64,000 bases of DNA from an uncultured Clostridia bacterium (GCA_944341075.1 CALVLV010000003.1:37470-101469), one strand, 5' to 3'. Positions 8,367-17,708 are shown, counted from the stretch's first letter. Numbers and translations: made by a program. Notes: generated by a model from the letters alone, not told the origin.

Positions 8367-8413
8367 AAAAAGGGGGCGGAGCCGCACGATTTTGCGCGGC
8401 TCCGCCCCCTTTT
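8367..8413. terminator. Bidirectional intrinsic terminator
   Basis: AAAAAGGGGGCGGAGCCGC and its inverse flank an A/T-rich loop, with A-run and T-run on either side, so it can terminate on both strands. Confidence 0.8.
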
Positions 8414-8431
8414 CCGTTTCAAAAATATGCA

Positions 8432-8496
8432 GTAAAAGCGTACTTTTACCGTACACCTGACAATTTAGTCTTACGGTAAACATTTTACCATATAAT
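8432..8496 (+). promoter_or_regulatory. Operator-like repeats upstream of the recombinase-like gene
   Basis: GTAAAAG-CGTA-CTTTTAC (8432-8449), TTTTACCGTA (8444-8453), its inverse TACGGTAAA (8472-8480) and TTTTACCATA (8483-8492) are crowded before a TATAAT at 8491-8496. This suggests a regulated promoter about 80 bp upstream of the start codon; no good -35 box is seen, which would fit an activated promoter. Confidence 0.5.
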
Positions 8497-8576
8497 CAGC
8501 TATTTTGCAATACAAATCGTTTGGAAATTTTAGGTCAAAAAAAGTACACGTTTACAAAAAACATTGCGAGGCGTGA

Positions 8577-9167
8577 ATGGCAAGGTATGCATATGCGCGT
8601 GCAACGAACGGCGGACAGAGTGTTTTGAGGCAAATTCAGTGCTTTTCGCAGTTCGGTGTAGAAAAGGCAGAGATTTATGCGGACGAAAAACTTAATACGC
8701 GCACGGCATACGGCGATCTTTTGCAGACTCTTAAAGAGGGCGACCTGCTTGTTATAAAGTCGTTGACGGCGCTTGCCGATGGCTACGACGGCATGGCCAT
8801 CGAGTGGACGAGAATAACTTCGCTCGGCGTTGATATATGTGTGGCAGATATGCCGGCGGTGGATACCAGGCGTGGAGAGAACCGCGGCACGGTAATTGCG
8901 GCTGTTGCCCAGATGCTAAGTTTTTGCGCTGAAAAGGAGAGGGCGCACAGCACCTTGCAGGCCAAGGGGATAGAGGCCGCAAAACAGCGCGGAGTAAAGT
9001 TCGGCCGTCCGGCAAAGCAGTATAGCGAAGAGTTTATCGACGCTGTTAAGCGGTTCAAGGCGGGCGAGATAACATTAAAACAGGCCCTCGCCTTCACCGG
9101 CATGAAGCAATCAAGTTTTTACTACCACGTACACAAGTTGGAAATGCAGAACCGCTTTGCTGAATAA
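8577..9167 (+). CDS. Serine-recombinase-like protein lacking catalytic residues
   Basis: 196 residues with the resolvase/invertase layout: N-terminal domain (1-120), long helix with MLSFCAEKERA, then a C-terminal helix-turn-helix after KFGRPAK. The catalytic core is altered. The YARVST-type start is YARATN, so the nucleophile Ser is replaced by Thr. The usual D-R-x-x-R segment after the GDLLVIKS strand reads LTALADGYDG. The fold and DNA-binding part are kept, so it probably binds DNA without cutting it. It sits directly upstream of the glycan genes in the same direction and may regulate them. Confidence 0.8.
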   Translation: MARYAYARATNGGQSVLRQIQCFSQFGVEKAEIYADEKLNTRTAYGDLLQTLKEGDLLVIKSLTALADGYDGMAIEWTRITSLGVDICVADMPAVDTRRGENRGTVIAAVAQMLSFCAEKERAHSTLQAKGIEAAKQRGVKFGRPAKQYSEEFIDAVKRFKAGEITLKQALAFTGMKQSSFYYHVHKLEMQNRFAE

Positions 9168-9215
9168 CCGGGCGTTCGGTCGCCATTCATATAAAAATAC
9201 AAAAGGGAGAATTTT

Positions 9216-10418
9216 ATGAAGATAGCAGTAGTAGGCGTAGGCTATGTAGGTCTTTCAAACGCAGTGCTTCTGGCGCAGCACAACGAGGTGCTGGCTGTAG
9301 ATGTCAGCCAGGAGCGTGTCGATATGGTAAATGCCCGCAAGTCGCCCTTAGTCGACAATGAGATAGAGGAGTATCTTGCGAAAAAACCGCTCAATTTGCG
9401 GGCATCCGGCGACGGAAAGAAATTTTATAAAGAGGCGGACTATATCGTTATTGCTACGCCGACAAATTATGATGAGGAGACAAATTACTTCAATACCTCG
9501 TCTGTGGAGAGCGTTATCGAGGATGCGCTTGCTGTAAAGACAAATGCCTGCATAGTCATTAAATCGACTATACCTGTGGGGTATACCGTAGGCGTACGCA
9601 AGAAGTACGGGTATAAGAACATAATCTTTTCGCCCGAGTTTCTGCGCGAAGGCAAGGCGCTGTACGATAATCTGTACCCCGCGCGCATAGTCGTCGGGAG
9701 CGACCTTGCGGACGAAGAGCTGACGGAGAAAGCGAAAAAGTTTGCCGCGCTTCTTGCAGAGGGCGCAATCAAAAAGGATATACCGGAGTTTGTGATAAAC
9801 TCCACCGAGGCCGAGGCGATAAAGCTGTTCGCAAATACCTATCTCGCGCTTAGGGTGTCGTATTTCAACGAGCTGGATACCTATGCGGAAATGCGCGGGC
9901 TTGACACAAAGTCGATAATACAGGGCGTATGCCTCGACCCGAGGATAGGCGCAGGTTACAACAATCCTTCGTTCGGGTACGGCGGCTACTGCCTGCCGAA
10001 AGATACCAAGCAGCTTCTGGCGAACTTTAAGGACGTGCCCGAAAACTTAATTCAGGCGATAGTGGATTCAAACCGCACGCGCAAAGATTTCATTGCTGAA
10101 AGGGTGATGTTGAAGGCGGGATATCCCAATAAAAAAGACATAGTAGTCGGCGTATATCGCCTGACTATGAAGACCGATTCGGATAATTTCCGCCAGAGCG
10201 CCATACAGGGCGTTATGAAACGGTTGGAAAGTTACGGCGCGGAAATAATAATTTACGAGCCCGCGGCAAAGACGAACGAGCATTTCGGACACAAGATAAC
10301 CAAAGATTTGAAAGAGTTTAAAAAGAAGAGCGACGTTATAGTTGCCAACCGACTGTCGGAAGAGCTTTCCGACGTTATGGACAAGGTTTACACCAGAGAT
10401 TTATTCGGCAGAGATTGA
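9216..10418 (+). CDS. ugd: UDP-glucose 6-dehydrogenase
   Basis: Oxidises UDP-glucose to UDP-glucuronate with two NAD+. 400 residues, matching the short bacterial form. The N-terminal Rossmann motif is VGVGYVGLS (6-14). The catalytic Cys is residue 259 in [10 protein letters not shown], and the central segment includes [27 protein letters not shown] lies upstream of the ATG. It starts the glycan cargo, and its G+C content is near the chromosomal average, unlike the two genes after it. UDP-glucuronate would serve as sugar donor for an acidic surface polymer. Confidence 0.95.
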   Translation: MKIAVVGVGYVGLSNAVLLAQHNEVLAVDVSQERVDMVNARKSPLVDNEIEEYLAKKPLNLRASGDGKKFYKEADYIVIATPTNYDEETNYFNTSSVESVIEDALAVKTNACIVIKSTIPVGYTVGVRKKYGYKNIIFSPEFLREGKALYDNLYPARIVVGSDLADEELTEKAKKFAALLAEGAIKKDIPEFVINSTEAEAIKLFANTYLALRVSYFNELDTYAEMRGLDTKSIIQGVCLDPRIGAGYNNPSFGYGGYCLPKDTKQLLANFKDVPENLIQAIVDSNRTRKDFIAERVMLKAGYPNKKDIVVGVYRLTMKTDSDNFRQSAIQGVMKRLESYGAEIIIYEPAAKTNEHFGHKITKDLKEFKKKSDVIVANRLSEELSDVMDKVYTRDLFGRD

Positions 10419-10461
10419 GCTCGGAGAGGGAATTATAGGGATTAATACGGAGTAAAAAATA

Positions 10462-12753
10462 ATGGGAAAGAAATTTAATAAGTCAAGAAAGAAGGTGAAT
10501 TTGATTGCAGAGGACAAGATTACCCCAAAAGTATCTGTTGTTGTCCCTGTATATAATGTTGATAAGGATTTAGAACGTTGCATAAAATGCTTGATTGGCC
10601 AAAGTCTAAGAAAAATAGAAATAATATTTGTAGATGATGCCTCAACTGATTCAAGCGTAGAAATAATTGATTCATATGCAAAAAAAGATAATAGAATTAA
10701 ACTTATACGCCACGAAAATAACTTATCTGCAAGTATATCTAGAAAAGATGGTGCAATGGCTGCAAATGGTGAATACACACTATTTGTTGATCCCGATGAC
10801 TCCTTGAAAAAAAATGCTTTAGAAGTGGCTTATTTGACTGCCAAAGAGAAAAATGTTGAAATATTACATTTTGGTACAAATGTAATTAATAATGGCGTTA
10901 CTGATAAACAAATTGAATGGTATAATAATTTTTCAAAACCTTATTTGGGATCCATTTATGGCGAAGAAGTTTTTAGAAAATGCTTTGAAACGCAAGATTA
11001 CCGATTTAATATTTGGAATAAATTGATTTTAACATCATTGTGTAAAAAAGCAATGAGTGTTCATACCGATGTTCCTTTACCCAAGGCCCAGGATTTATAT
11101 GCTTATTTTTTGATTGCTTATTTTGCAAAGTCGTACTATGGCATAGAAGATAAGTTATACAATTATTCGTTTGGTGGTGGGATAAGTGGCGGTAGAACTT
11201 TTACGGAAGAAAAGTTCAAGCGACATTGTACCCATGCGAATGTAGCATATTTTATTATTGACTTTTTGATTAAACAAAATGATTTGAAGAAATATTATGT
11301 CGCCGCGTTTCGTATAATTAATAATTTAATTAATGATAATGTTGCTAGTATCAAGGCTTGTGGTAAAGCAAAAGTAACGTTTAGTGCAGAGCAAATTTTT
11401 AACGAGTATTGGATTACTGGAAAATATATGCAGAATATGATCAATTTCGTTGAAGACAATAATAACCCCGTTTGCGCTCAGCTTTTATTTGAAATTAATT
11501 TTAAAATATTTAAAAATCTATCTGTTAAATCAAGGGGGGCGGTTCTTGCAAATTTGCTAAGGATGGAAGGACGGTATCCTAATAATATTGCCGAGTTATT
11601 AACAAAACTTGATATACAAAGTAAAGATTATATGTTCATGCAAACGATATATTCTGCTAAAAAATCAGGAATATATGGCGAGAATTATATCCCTATTTTT
11701 TTTGCTGCAAATGAAAACTATATGCCTTATTTAGGAGTTACGATAAATTCAATAATTAAGAGCTCAAATAATAATTTTATATACGATATTTATATACTAC
11801 ATTCGGGGATAAATAAATATTACATTTCCAAAATTGTTCAGCTGAATAGTGATAATATATTTATTCATTGTTTGAATGTGAATGACCTTATCAAGTCGCA
11901 GAAATTGTACACTAATAGGCATTATTCTGTTGAAATGTATTATCGTTTTTTAATTCCTGAATTATTTTTCTTCATTCAAAAAGTATTATATTTAGATTGC
12001 GATTTACTGGTTTTAGATAGTGTACACAAACTTTTTATGATTGATATGGAAGGATGTACGTTATGCGCAGCGCGAAATATACTTCACAATGAAATGTATA
12101 ATTATGTTGTCGATAAGCTGCAAGCTAATCCCAACAGGTATTTTAATTCGGGTGTATTATTAATAGATTGTAAATTGTTTTTAAAAAATGGAATTAAAAA
12201 TAAATGCTACAATTTTTTGAATCGTAATCTCGATTTGGCGTGTCCTGATCAGGATGCTTTAAATGTTTGTTGTGATTTGGTAAAATTATTACCATTAGAG
12301 TGGAATTTTCAATGGCATCATTTATTAAATACAAGTAAATTAGACAAATACCAATTAGTGCCTCCTGATTCATTATTATATGAAGAGGCTTTAAAAAAAA
12401 TTAAAATTGTTCATTATACATCCGATAAAAAACCGTGGAATTATTTAATGTCTGAATATTCGGATTTGTATTGGGATTATGTTAAGTCGTCTATTTTTAG
12501 TTTAGAAGTTTATTTTAAATATAGGGGGTTACACGATTCACTTGTTTTACGTGTGCAAGAATTAACGAAGCAAATTAATTCGTTTAAAAATCTTTATAAT
12601 CTAGAAGATCATAAAGATAGGAAGAAAACAAAAAATAAGGCTTGTTCAAATAAGTTTCTTTCTAAGTTTGGACATTACTTATATGAAAATGGAATATTAA
12701 ATACATTGCGACGAATTTTTTTTGGCCGTAACTGGGCAAATAGAAAAAAATAA
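10462..12753 (+). CDS. Two-domain glycosyltransferase, GT2 joined to GT8
   Basis: 763 residues. Residues about 24-330 form a GT-A family 2 transferase (VVPVYNVDKDLERC, VDDASTDSS, and the DxD-like VDPDD near 110). Residues about 408-690 form a family 8 transferase (IPIFFAANENYMPYLGVTI, the DxD in LDCDLLVLDS near 512, NSGVLLIDC, PDQDALN near 594 and a terminal HYTSDKKPW). A basic C-terminal tail may bind membrane. Such proteins add two different sugars to a growing glycan. The gene is strongly A+T rich, as is the next, and unlike the flanking cargo genes, so this pair was probably acquired separately. Confidence 0.9.
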   Translation: MGKKFNKSRKKVNLIAEDKITPKVSVVVPVYNVDKDLERCIKCLIGQSLRKIEIIFVDDASTDSSVEIIDSYAKKDNRIKLIRHENNLSASISRKDGAMAANGEYTLFVDPDDSLKKNALEVAYLTAKEKNVEILHFGTNVINNGVTDKQIEWYNNFSKPYLGSIYGEEVFRKCFETQDYRFNIWNKLILTSLCKKAMSVHTDVPLPKAQDLYAYFLIAYFAKSYYGIEDKLYNYSFGGGISGGRTFTEEKFKRHCTHANVAYFIIDFLIKQNDLKKYYVAAFRIINNLINDNVASIKACGKAKVTFSAEQIFNEYWITGKYMQNMINFVEDNNNPVCAQLLFEINFKIFKNLSVKSRGAVLANLLRMEGRYPNNIAELLTKLDIQSKDYMFMQTIYSAKKSGIYGENYIPIFFAANENYMPYLGVTINSIIKSSNNNFIYDIYILHSGINKYYISKIVQLNSDNIFIHCLNVNDLIKSQKLYTNRHYSVEMYYRFLIPELFFFIQKVLYLDCDLLVLDSVHKLFMIDMEGCTLCAARNILHNEMYNYVVDKLQANPNRYFNSGVLLIDCKLFLKNGIKNKCYNFLNRNLDLACPDQDALNVCCDLVKLLPLEWNFQWHHLLNTSKLDKYQLVPPDSLLYEEALKKIKIVHYTSDKKPWNYLMSEYSDLYWDYVKSSIFSLEVYFKYRGLHDSLVLRVQELTKQINSFKNLYNLEDHKDRKKTKNKACSNKFLSKFGHYLYENGILNTLRRIFFGRNWANRKK

Positions 12754-12774
12754 TTATGTGGAGCTAGTTTCTAT

Positions 12775-13791
12775 ATGAAAAATGAATTTTTTGAAAGACT
12801 TGAGAAATTAAAACGTGGTATGGAAGTAGCGGATCGTATTTGTGGTTATGATACGTCCGTTTGTTATATAATTATTAATCGTCATATTGGTGATTCCACT
12901 CGAGCATTTAAAGTTCTTAAATCAATTAGAGTATACTATGGGCTTGGGTCAAATCGATTCCACTTTAGTGATTCTACTGTTCATAAAGCTGTTTTTAAGA
13001 AAAAAAAATTAATTCAAAAAATTGTAGTTGTTACGACAAAATCCATTTCTGGGGTCGCAAAGTTATATTCTGATTATTATGATGAAATGATCATCTTAAA
13101 CAAATCCGATCTTGATGCTTTAGAGCTTTATGCTTTTTCTGGATGTGCTATACATGAAAACATATTCTTTGACGAGAATCCTAGACAGATGATTTCAAGA
13201 CACTGGAATAATGATGAGGGCTCATGGACACGTACGTTGATGTTTGGTATTACAGATTTAATGTGGGAACTGTGTCTTCCTAGCAATTTGCCTAAAGGAC
13301 AAATGAAAATTTCGAATACTAGTGTTAAAGAATGTGGCGAAGTGATTGAGCATTTTAATATAGATATTGCTAAGACAGTGATAATTTGTCCGATTGCAAA
13401 AAATTCTTCAATGTTAGCTCCTAACATATGGGAGAGTTTTGCTGATTTACTTATCGCAAAAGGATATAGGATTTTTACTAATGCTTTCGGAGAAGAAAAA
13501 ACGATAAATGGGACAGAACGCATAGAGGTTGATATTGATGTTATTGTCTGCTTGGCGAACATGGGCGTTAGAATAATAGGTGTACAATGTGGATTAATGG
13601 ATATAATTGTTAAAATATTACCAGAACATGTAACAGTTATTAATGTAATAAAAACTGACAAGGATAAACAATATGCGAAAAGCCGTGGAGCTATAAACGA
13701 AGTAAATCATATTAACAATGTAACCTACCTTCGTATAGAGCATTTTGAAGAAGATTATGTGCTTAAACTTTTAATGGATAACTTTCACTGA
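12775..13791 (+). CDS. GT9-like (heptosyltransferase-fold) glycosyltransferase
   Basis: 338 residues in a GT-B-like layout. The N-terminal part contains IINRHIGDSTRAFKVLKSI, as in ADP-heptose:LPS transferase relatives that begin with a glycine-poor IGD loop. The C-terminal part has CPIAKNSSMLAPNIWESFADLL and a nucleotide-site stretch IIGVQCGLMDII. It lies 21 bp after the GT2-GT8 gene and shares its low G+C content. It probably transfers a further sugar to the same glycan. Family placement rests on pattern only; the donor is unknown. Confidence 0.6.
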   Translation: MKNEFFERLEKLKRGMEVADRICGYDTSVCYIIINRHIGDSTRAFKVLKSIRVYYGLGSNRFHFSDSTVHKAVFKKKKLIQKIVVVTTKSISGVAKLYSDYYDEMIILNKSDLDALELYAFSGCAIHENIFFDENPRQMISRHWNNDEGSWTRTLMFGITDLMWELCLPSNLPKGQMKISNTSVKECGEVIEHFNIDIAKTVIICPIAKNSSMLAPNIWESFADLLIAKGYRIFTNAFGEEKTINGTERIEVDIDVIVCLANMGVRIIGVQCGLMDIIVKILPEHVTVINVIKTDKDKQYAKSRGAINEVNHINNVTYLRIEHFEEDYVLKLLMDNFH

Positions 13792-13803
13792 GGAGACAAG
13801 AAA

Positions 13804-15939
13804 ATGCAAATAGAACATATCATAGTGCAGGCAGGGGGAAAAGGAACGCGGATGCAGTACCTCACAAAGAACAAACCCAAGGCGCTGGTGCCCGTGGATA
13901 ACCTGCCGATGCTCTTTCATTTATTCAAGAAATATCCGGATAAGAAGTTTGTGATAATCGCCGACTACAAGGCGGATGTAATGAAAAAGTACCTCGCGGC
14001 GTTCGCCAAAGTGGAGTACATAGTGGCGGACGGTCGCGGCAAGCAGGGCACATGCGGAGGATTGAGTGAAGCGCTCTCATATATTCCCGAAAAAGCTCCG
14101 TTTATGCTCATCTGGTCAGATCTTATTCTGCCCGCGGAGTTTACTCTTCCCGAAAAGGACGGGGACTATGTGGGACTTTCCAAAGATTTTCCCTGTCGCT
14201 GGAGCTATAAGGACGGCAAGTTTGCGGAGGAGCGTTCCTCGGAGTACGGCGTCGCCGGACTGTTTGTATTCAAGTCCAAATCGGAGATAGCCGGCGTGCC
14301 CGAAGAGGGCGAGTTTGTGCGGTGGCTCTCCGGAAGGGGCATTAAATTCGGCACTATAGATCTGTATAAGACCAAGGAATACGGCCTTCTTTCCGAGTAT
14401 GACAAGGCGGAGGAAAGGAAAGAGGGCAGCCGTTGCCGCCCGTTCAACAGGATTGAAGAAAAGGGCGGCAAGATAGTAAAAGAGGGCATAGACGAACAGG
14501 GCCGCAAGCTGGCGGTTCGCGAAAAGGCATGGTATAAGTTCGTGCAGGAACACGGCAAAGGTAAGGCGGCCATACCTGAGATATACTCTTTCGAACCACT
14601 CACCATGCAGCGCATAGACGGGCGCAACATATTCGAGTACGAGCTTTCCGAGGACGAGCAGCGCGGAGTGCTTGAAAAACTGGTAAAGGCGCTTAAGGAT
14701 CTCCATTCCCTGGGTACGGCGCCCACAGATTATTTCAGCATAAACGAAGCATATCTCGGCAAGACGTTTGCGCGGCTGGAAAAGATCAGGGATCTTGTGC
14801 CGTTCGCGCATGACGAATACATCGTGGTGAACGGCAAACCCTGCCGCAACGTATTCTTTTATAAGGATGAACTCGCGTCGCTGTTCGCGCATTACCGCTG
14901 CAAACAATTTGAATTTCTGCACGGCGACTGTACGTTCTCAAACATGATGCTGGACGGGGACATGAATCCCGTGTTTATAGATCCGCGCGGCTATTTCGGA
15001 CATACCGAATTGTACGGCGACCCCAACTATGACTGGGCCAAGCTGTATTATTCCGTTGTCGGCAACTACGACAGGTTCAATTTAAAGAAATTCAGGTTGT
15101 CGATAAACGAGCACGACGTGGAGCTGGATATACAATCCAACGGATGGGAGCACCTTGAAGATTATTTCTTCGGGCTCATAGGCGATGATGTAAACCGCGA
15201 TTACATAAAGCTCATCCATGCGGTGATATGGCTTTCGCTCACCACATATGCGTGGGAGGACTACGATTCGATATGCGGCGCGTTCTACAACGGGCTCTGG
15301 TATCTCGAGGACATATTTGCGAAGTATCTCGAAGGCACAAAAAAGTTCAACGCGCCCAAGGTAAATCTCACGTTTGAAGAGACGCTTCGCATGCTCACCG
15401 ATTCGTTGCGCAGCATAGACGAGGATGTGTACAACAAATTGCTCGACGAGTGCGTGGAGACGCTCAGACGCGGCAACAAGATAATAGCCTCCGGCCTCGG
15501 CAAAAACGTGCCCATATGCGACAAATTCGTGGGTTCCATGCTCTCCATGGGGCTCAACGCCAATTTCCTGCACACCAATTCGGCCGTGCACGGCGATATG
15601 GGCATGGTGAAGAGCGGCGATCTCGTAATAATACTCACTAAAAGCGGCTCCACCGCGGAATCGGTGTACCTCGCCGACCTGCTCTCCAAGAGGCAGGGTG
15701 TAAACCTGTGGCTGTTGACGTTTAAAAAGCACAGCGTTATGAGCGAAAAGATGAAGTCGCTTGTGATAAACCTTGAGCACGAAGGCGATATGTGGAACAT
15801 AATGCCCAACAACTCAACGACGCTTAATTTAATAGTATTGCAGTCGCTTGCAATGAACATAGCCAAGAAGATGGGCGTGACGCTGGACGATTTTAAACCC
15901 AACCACCCGGGCGGCGCGATAGGGAACCAATTAAAATGA
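13804..15939 (+). CDS. Fusion: nucleotidyltransferase + APH-type kinase + SIS isomerase
   Basis: 711 residues with three enzyme domains. Residues 1-225 are a sugar-phosphate nucleotidyltransferase (VQAGGKGTRM, NKPKALVPV, acidic WSDLILP). Residues about 230-505 are an aminoglycoside/choline-kinase-like phosphotransferase, with HGDCTFSNMML near 374 and FIDPRG as metal site. Residues about 520-711 are a SIS domain of the KdsD/GutQ kind (ASGLGKN near 558, LTKSGSTAES, NHPGGAIG near 700). Together with the overlapping HAD gene this could supply every step from a ketose phosphate to an NDP-activated sugar or polyol. AGGAGA lies before the ATG. The product is inferred and not identifiable. Confidence 0.88.
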   Translation: MQIEHIIVQAGGKGTRMQYLTKNKPKALVPVDNLPMLFHLFKKYPDKKFVIIADYKADVMKKYLAAFAKVEYIVADGRGKQGTCGGLSEALSYIPEKAPFMLIWSDLILPAEFTLPEKDGDYVGLSKDFPCRWSYKDGKFAEERSSEYGVAGLFVFKSKSEIAGVPEEGEFVRWLSGRGIKFGTIDLYKTKEYGLLSEYDKAEERKEGSRCRPFNRIEEKGGKIVKEGIDEQGRKLAVREKAWYKFVQEHGKGKAAIPEIYSFEPLTMQRIDGRNIFEYELSEDEQRGVLEKLVKALKDLHSLGTAPTDYFSINEAYLGKTFARLEKIRDLVPFAHDEYIVVNGKPCRNVFFYKDELASLFAHYRCKQFEFLHGDCTFSNMMLDGDMNPVFIDPRGYFGHTELYGDPNYDWAKLYYSVVGNYDRFNLKKFRLSINEHDVELDIQSNGWEHLEDYFFGLIGDDVNRDYIKLIHAVIWLSLTTYAWEDYDSICGAFYNGLWYLEDIFAKYLEGTKKFNAPKVNLTFEETLRMLTDSLRSIDEDVYNKLLDECVETLRRGNKIIASGLGKNVPICDKFVGSMLSMGLNANFLHTNSAVHGDMGMVKSGDLVIILTKSGSTAESVYLADLLSKRQGVNLWLLTFKKHSVMSEKMKSLVINLEHEGDMWNIMPNNSTTLNLIVLQSLAMNIAKKMGVTLDDFKPNHPGGAIGNQLK

Positions 15940-16310
15940 AACAAATTATAACGCTTTCGCCGCTGGGTCACACGTGGATACTCGACCTTGACGGCACGAT
16001 AGTAAAGCATAACGGGTATAAGGAGGGCGGCGACGTCCTCCTGCTTGGCGCAAAGGAATTTATAGAAAGTCTTCCCGAAGGCGATATGGTGATAATAGTT
16101 ACTGCGCGCAAAGAGGAATATCGGGAGAAAACCGAAAAATTTCTCAGAGAAAACGGCGTGCGCTATGACCATATAATATTCGGTGCGCCGTATGGGGAGA
16201 GAATAGTAATAAACGACAAAAAGCCGTCCGGGCTTCCCGTCTCGGTTGCGGTAAATACAGAGCGCGACGAAGAGTGGAACGTTGAATATTATATAGAAGA
16301 GAATTTATAA
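15936..16310 (+). CDS. HAD-family sugar phosphate phosphatase
   Basis: 124 residues, a minimal capless HAD enzyme. Motif I is ILDLDGTIV (residues 16-24) with the nucleophile Asp, motif II is IIVTARK with Thr, and VINDKKPSG carries the Asp of motif IV. Its ATG overlaps the stop of the triple-domain gene (ATGA), which implies translational coupling and a shared pathway. It probably removes a phosphate from an intermediate made by the kinase or isomerase domains, as GmhB or KdsC do in heptose and Kdo synthesis; the actual substrate is unknown. Confidence 0.85.
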   Translation: MKQIITLSPLGHTWILDLDGTIVKHNGYKEGGDVLLLGAKEFIESLPEGDMVIIVTARKEEYREKTEKFLRENGVRYDHIIFGAPYGERIVINDKKPSGLPVSVAVNTERDEEWNVEYYIEENL

Positions 16311-16345
16311 TATCAAGTAGATAAATAGGTATAGGAGAAGAGGAG

Positions 16346-17398
16346 TTGAACCTCTCAATAATAATTCCCGTATATAACAAATCGGAATATCTGACAGAAT
16401 GTATTGAAAGCGTTCAGAGACAATCACTCAAAGATAGCGAAATTATCTGTGTGGACGATGGCTCAACTGATGGGAGTGCGGAACTGGTTTCGGAATTCCA
16501 AAAAACTGATGGCCGCGTTTGCCTCATAAGACAGCAAAATCTTGGCGCAGGTGCTGCTCGGAATGCAGGGGTCAAAGCGGCAAAGGGAGAGTATGTAGCT
16601 TTTCTCGATGCAGATGATTTTTATTCTTCCAAAGATACATTAGCTCGCATATATGCCGCGGCAAAGTCCAATAATGCACTCATTTGTGGGGGGTCGTTCT
16701 GCGAAATCCGCAGCGATGAACGCGTTATTCAATTTGACGGCGTTATGTCGGGCAATAAATTTGACGCGGAGGGATGGGTAGATTTTAAAGACTATCAGTT
16801 CGACTATGGCTTTTACCGCTTTATTTATAATCGTGATTTTTTGATTAAGAATAATCTGATATTCCCCGATTATCTTAGGTATCAAGATCCGCCATTCATG
16901 TTGCGCGCGTTTGATGCCGCGGGTAGGTTTTATGCCATACCTGATGTTACATATTGCTATCGCATAAATGATTGTCCGGTCAAATGGACAACCGAAAAAG
17001 TGCTGGACTTGCTGTGCGGCATTGAGGAAAACCTTAAATTTTCTGCCGCGCGCGGCTATGAACGGGTGCATGCGCTCAACTACTACCGTCTTTGCAATGA
17101 CTTTTGCGGTGTGATAGTTGATACCGCATTACGGAAGGACAGTACCGGTAATATACTTAAAAAGCTTGCAGATATGCAGTCGTCGGTTAATTTCGACATG
17201 ATAAAATCGAGTGAACTGTTTACCGACAAGGAAAACAAATTCAGTAAGCCGCTTTCGGAGTTGATACAAAAGTTGAGCGCACAGAGCGCACGGCTGCACA
17301 GCGAAGGGTGGTTTATCAACAAAAAACTGTTTCGTGTATATACCTGGCCTGTACGTATGTTAGGGAAAGCTTTAAGAGATATAAAGCATAGGAAGTAA
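16346..17398 (+). CDS. Family 2 glycosyltransferase
   Basis: 350 residues beginning at TTG (16346); GGAG at 16333-16336 gives a normal spacing and no ATG fits. The GT-A core is plain: IIPVYNKSEYLTECIESV, VDDGSTDGS, LGAGAARNAGV and FLDADD near residue 91. The C-terminal 130 residues are helical and basic and may hold it at the membrane. It is the last cargo gene before the right island boundary. The acceptor sugar cannot be read from the sequence. Confidence 0.92.
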   Translation: MNLSIIIPVYNKSEYLTECIESVQRQSLKDSEIICVDDGSTDGSAELVSEFQKTDGRVCLIRQQNLGAGAARNAGVKAAKGEYVAFLDADDFYSSKDTLARIYAAAKSNNALICGGSFCEIRSDERVIQFDGVMSGNKFDAEGWVDFKDYQFDYGFYRFIYNRDFLIKNNLIFPDYLRYQDPPFMLRAFDAAGRFYAIPDVTYCYRINDCPVKWTTEKVLDLLCGIEENLKFSAARGYERVHALNYYRLCNDFCGVIVDTALRKDSTGNILKKLADMQSSVNFDMIKSSELFTDKENKFSKPLSELIQKLSAQSARLHSEGWFINKKLFRVYTWPVRMLGKALRDIKHRK

Positions 17399-17601
17399 AG
17401 ATCACGGATATATATATTTTTTTTTGATATAAACATCATGGCCGAGCATTTTCCGGCCATGATGATTCGTAGTGTTAAGTTTTTTGTGTAATACCTGTAT
17501 GCAACTTGTCGCTGTATATTAGATTTGAAACACGTGTTGCAAAGTATCTGCATGTAAATTTCCGACAAGGTAATCGCATCTTTTGATTGAATAAATTTTA
17601 A
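17399..17601. other. Gene-free spacer at the island right end
   Basis: Holds a palindromic ATCATGGCCGAGCATTTTC / GGCCATGATGAT hairpin at about 17436-17466, probably the terminator of the glycan operon (weak T-run), then A+T-rich sequence with no gene. Confidence 0.5.
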
Positions 17602-17694
17602 AAATTTTGGGGCAGGATTGGGGCATAAAATGTAATTTGCCTCAAAAAAGCCCATATAATGTAGTTGACATAGCAAAAATTACGCTATATAATG
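17602..17694 (+). promoter_or_regulatory. Promoter of ribU within the island right-end repeat
   Basis: TTGACA (17665-17670), 17 bases, TATAAT (17688-17693): a perfect sigma-A promoter that starts RNA about 10 bases before the riboswitch. The segment 17602-17670 repeats 4953-5022, including the paired GGGGCA motifs. Confidence 0.85.
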
Positions 17695-17708
17695 TAGCTA
17701 CAATTTAA

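Larger units (their letters stand above)
7530..8576. other. 1-kb non-coding block rich in large palindromes
   Basis: Apart from the doubtful small frame at 7718-7876, I see no gene. The block holds three large structures, listed separately (7995-8057, 8131-8237, 8367-8413), and a cluster of operator-like repeats at 8432-8496 in front of the recombinase-like gene. Its position between element genes and cargo would suit a transfer or replication origin, or a structured RNA; none of these can be proven here. Confidence 0.5.
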
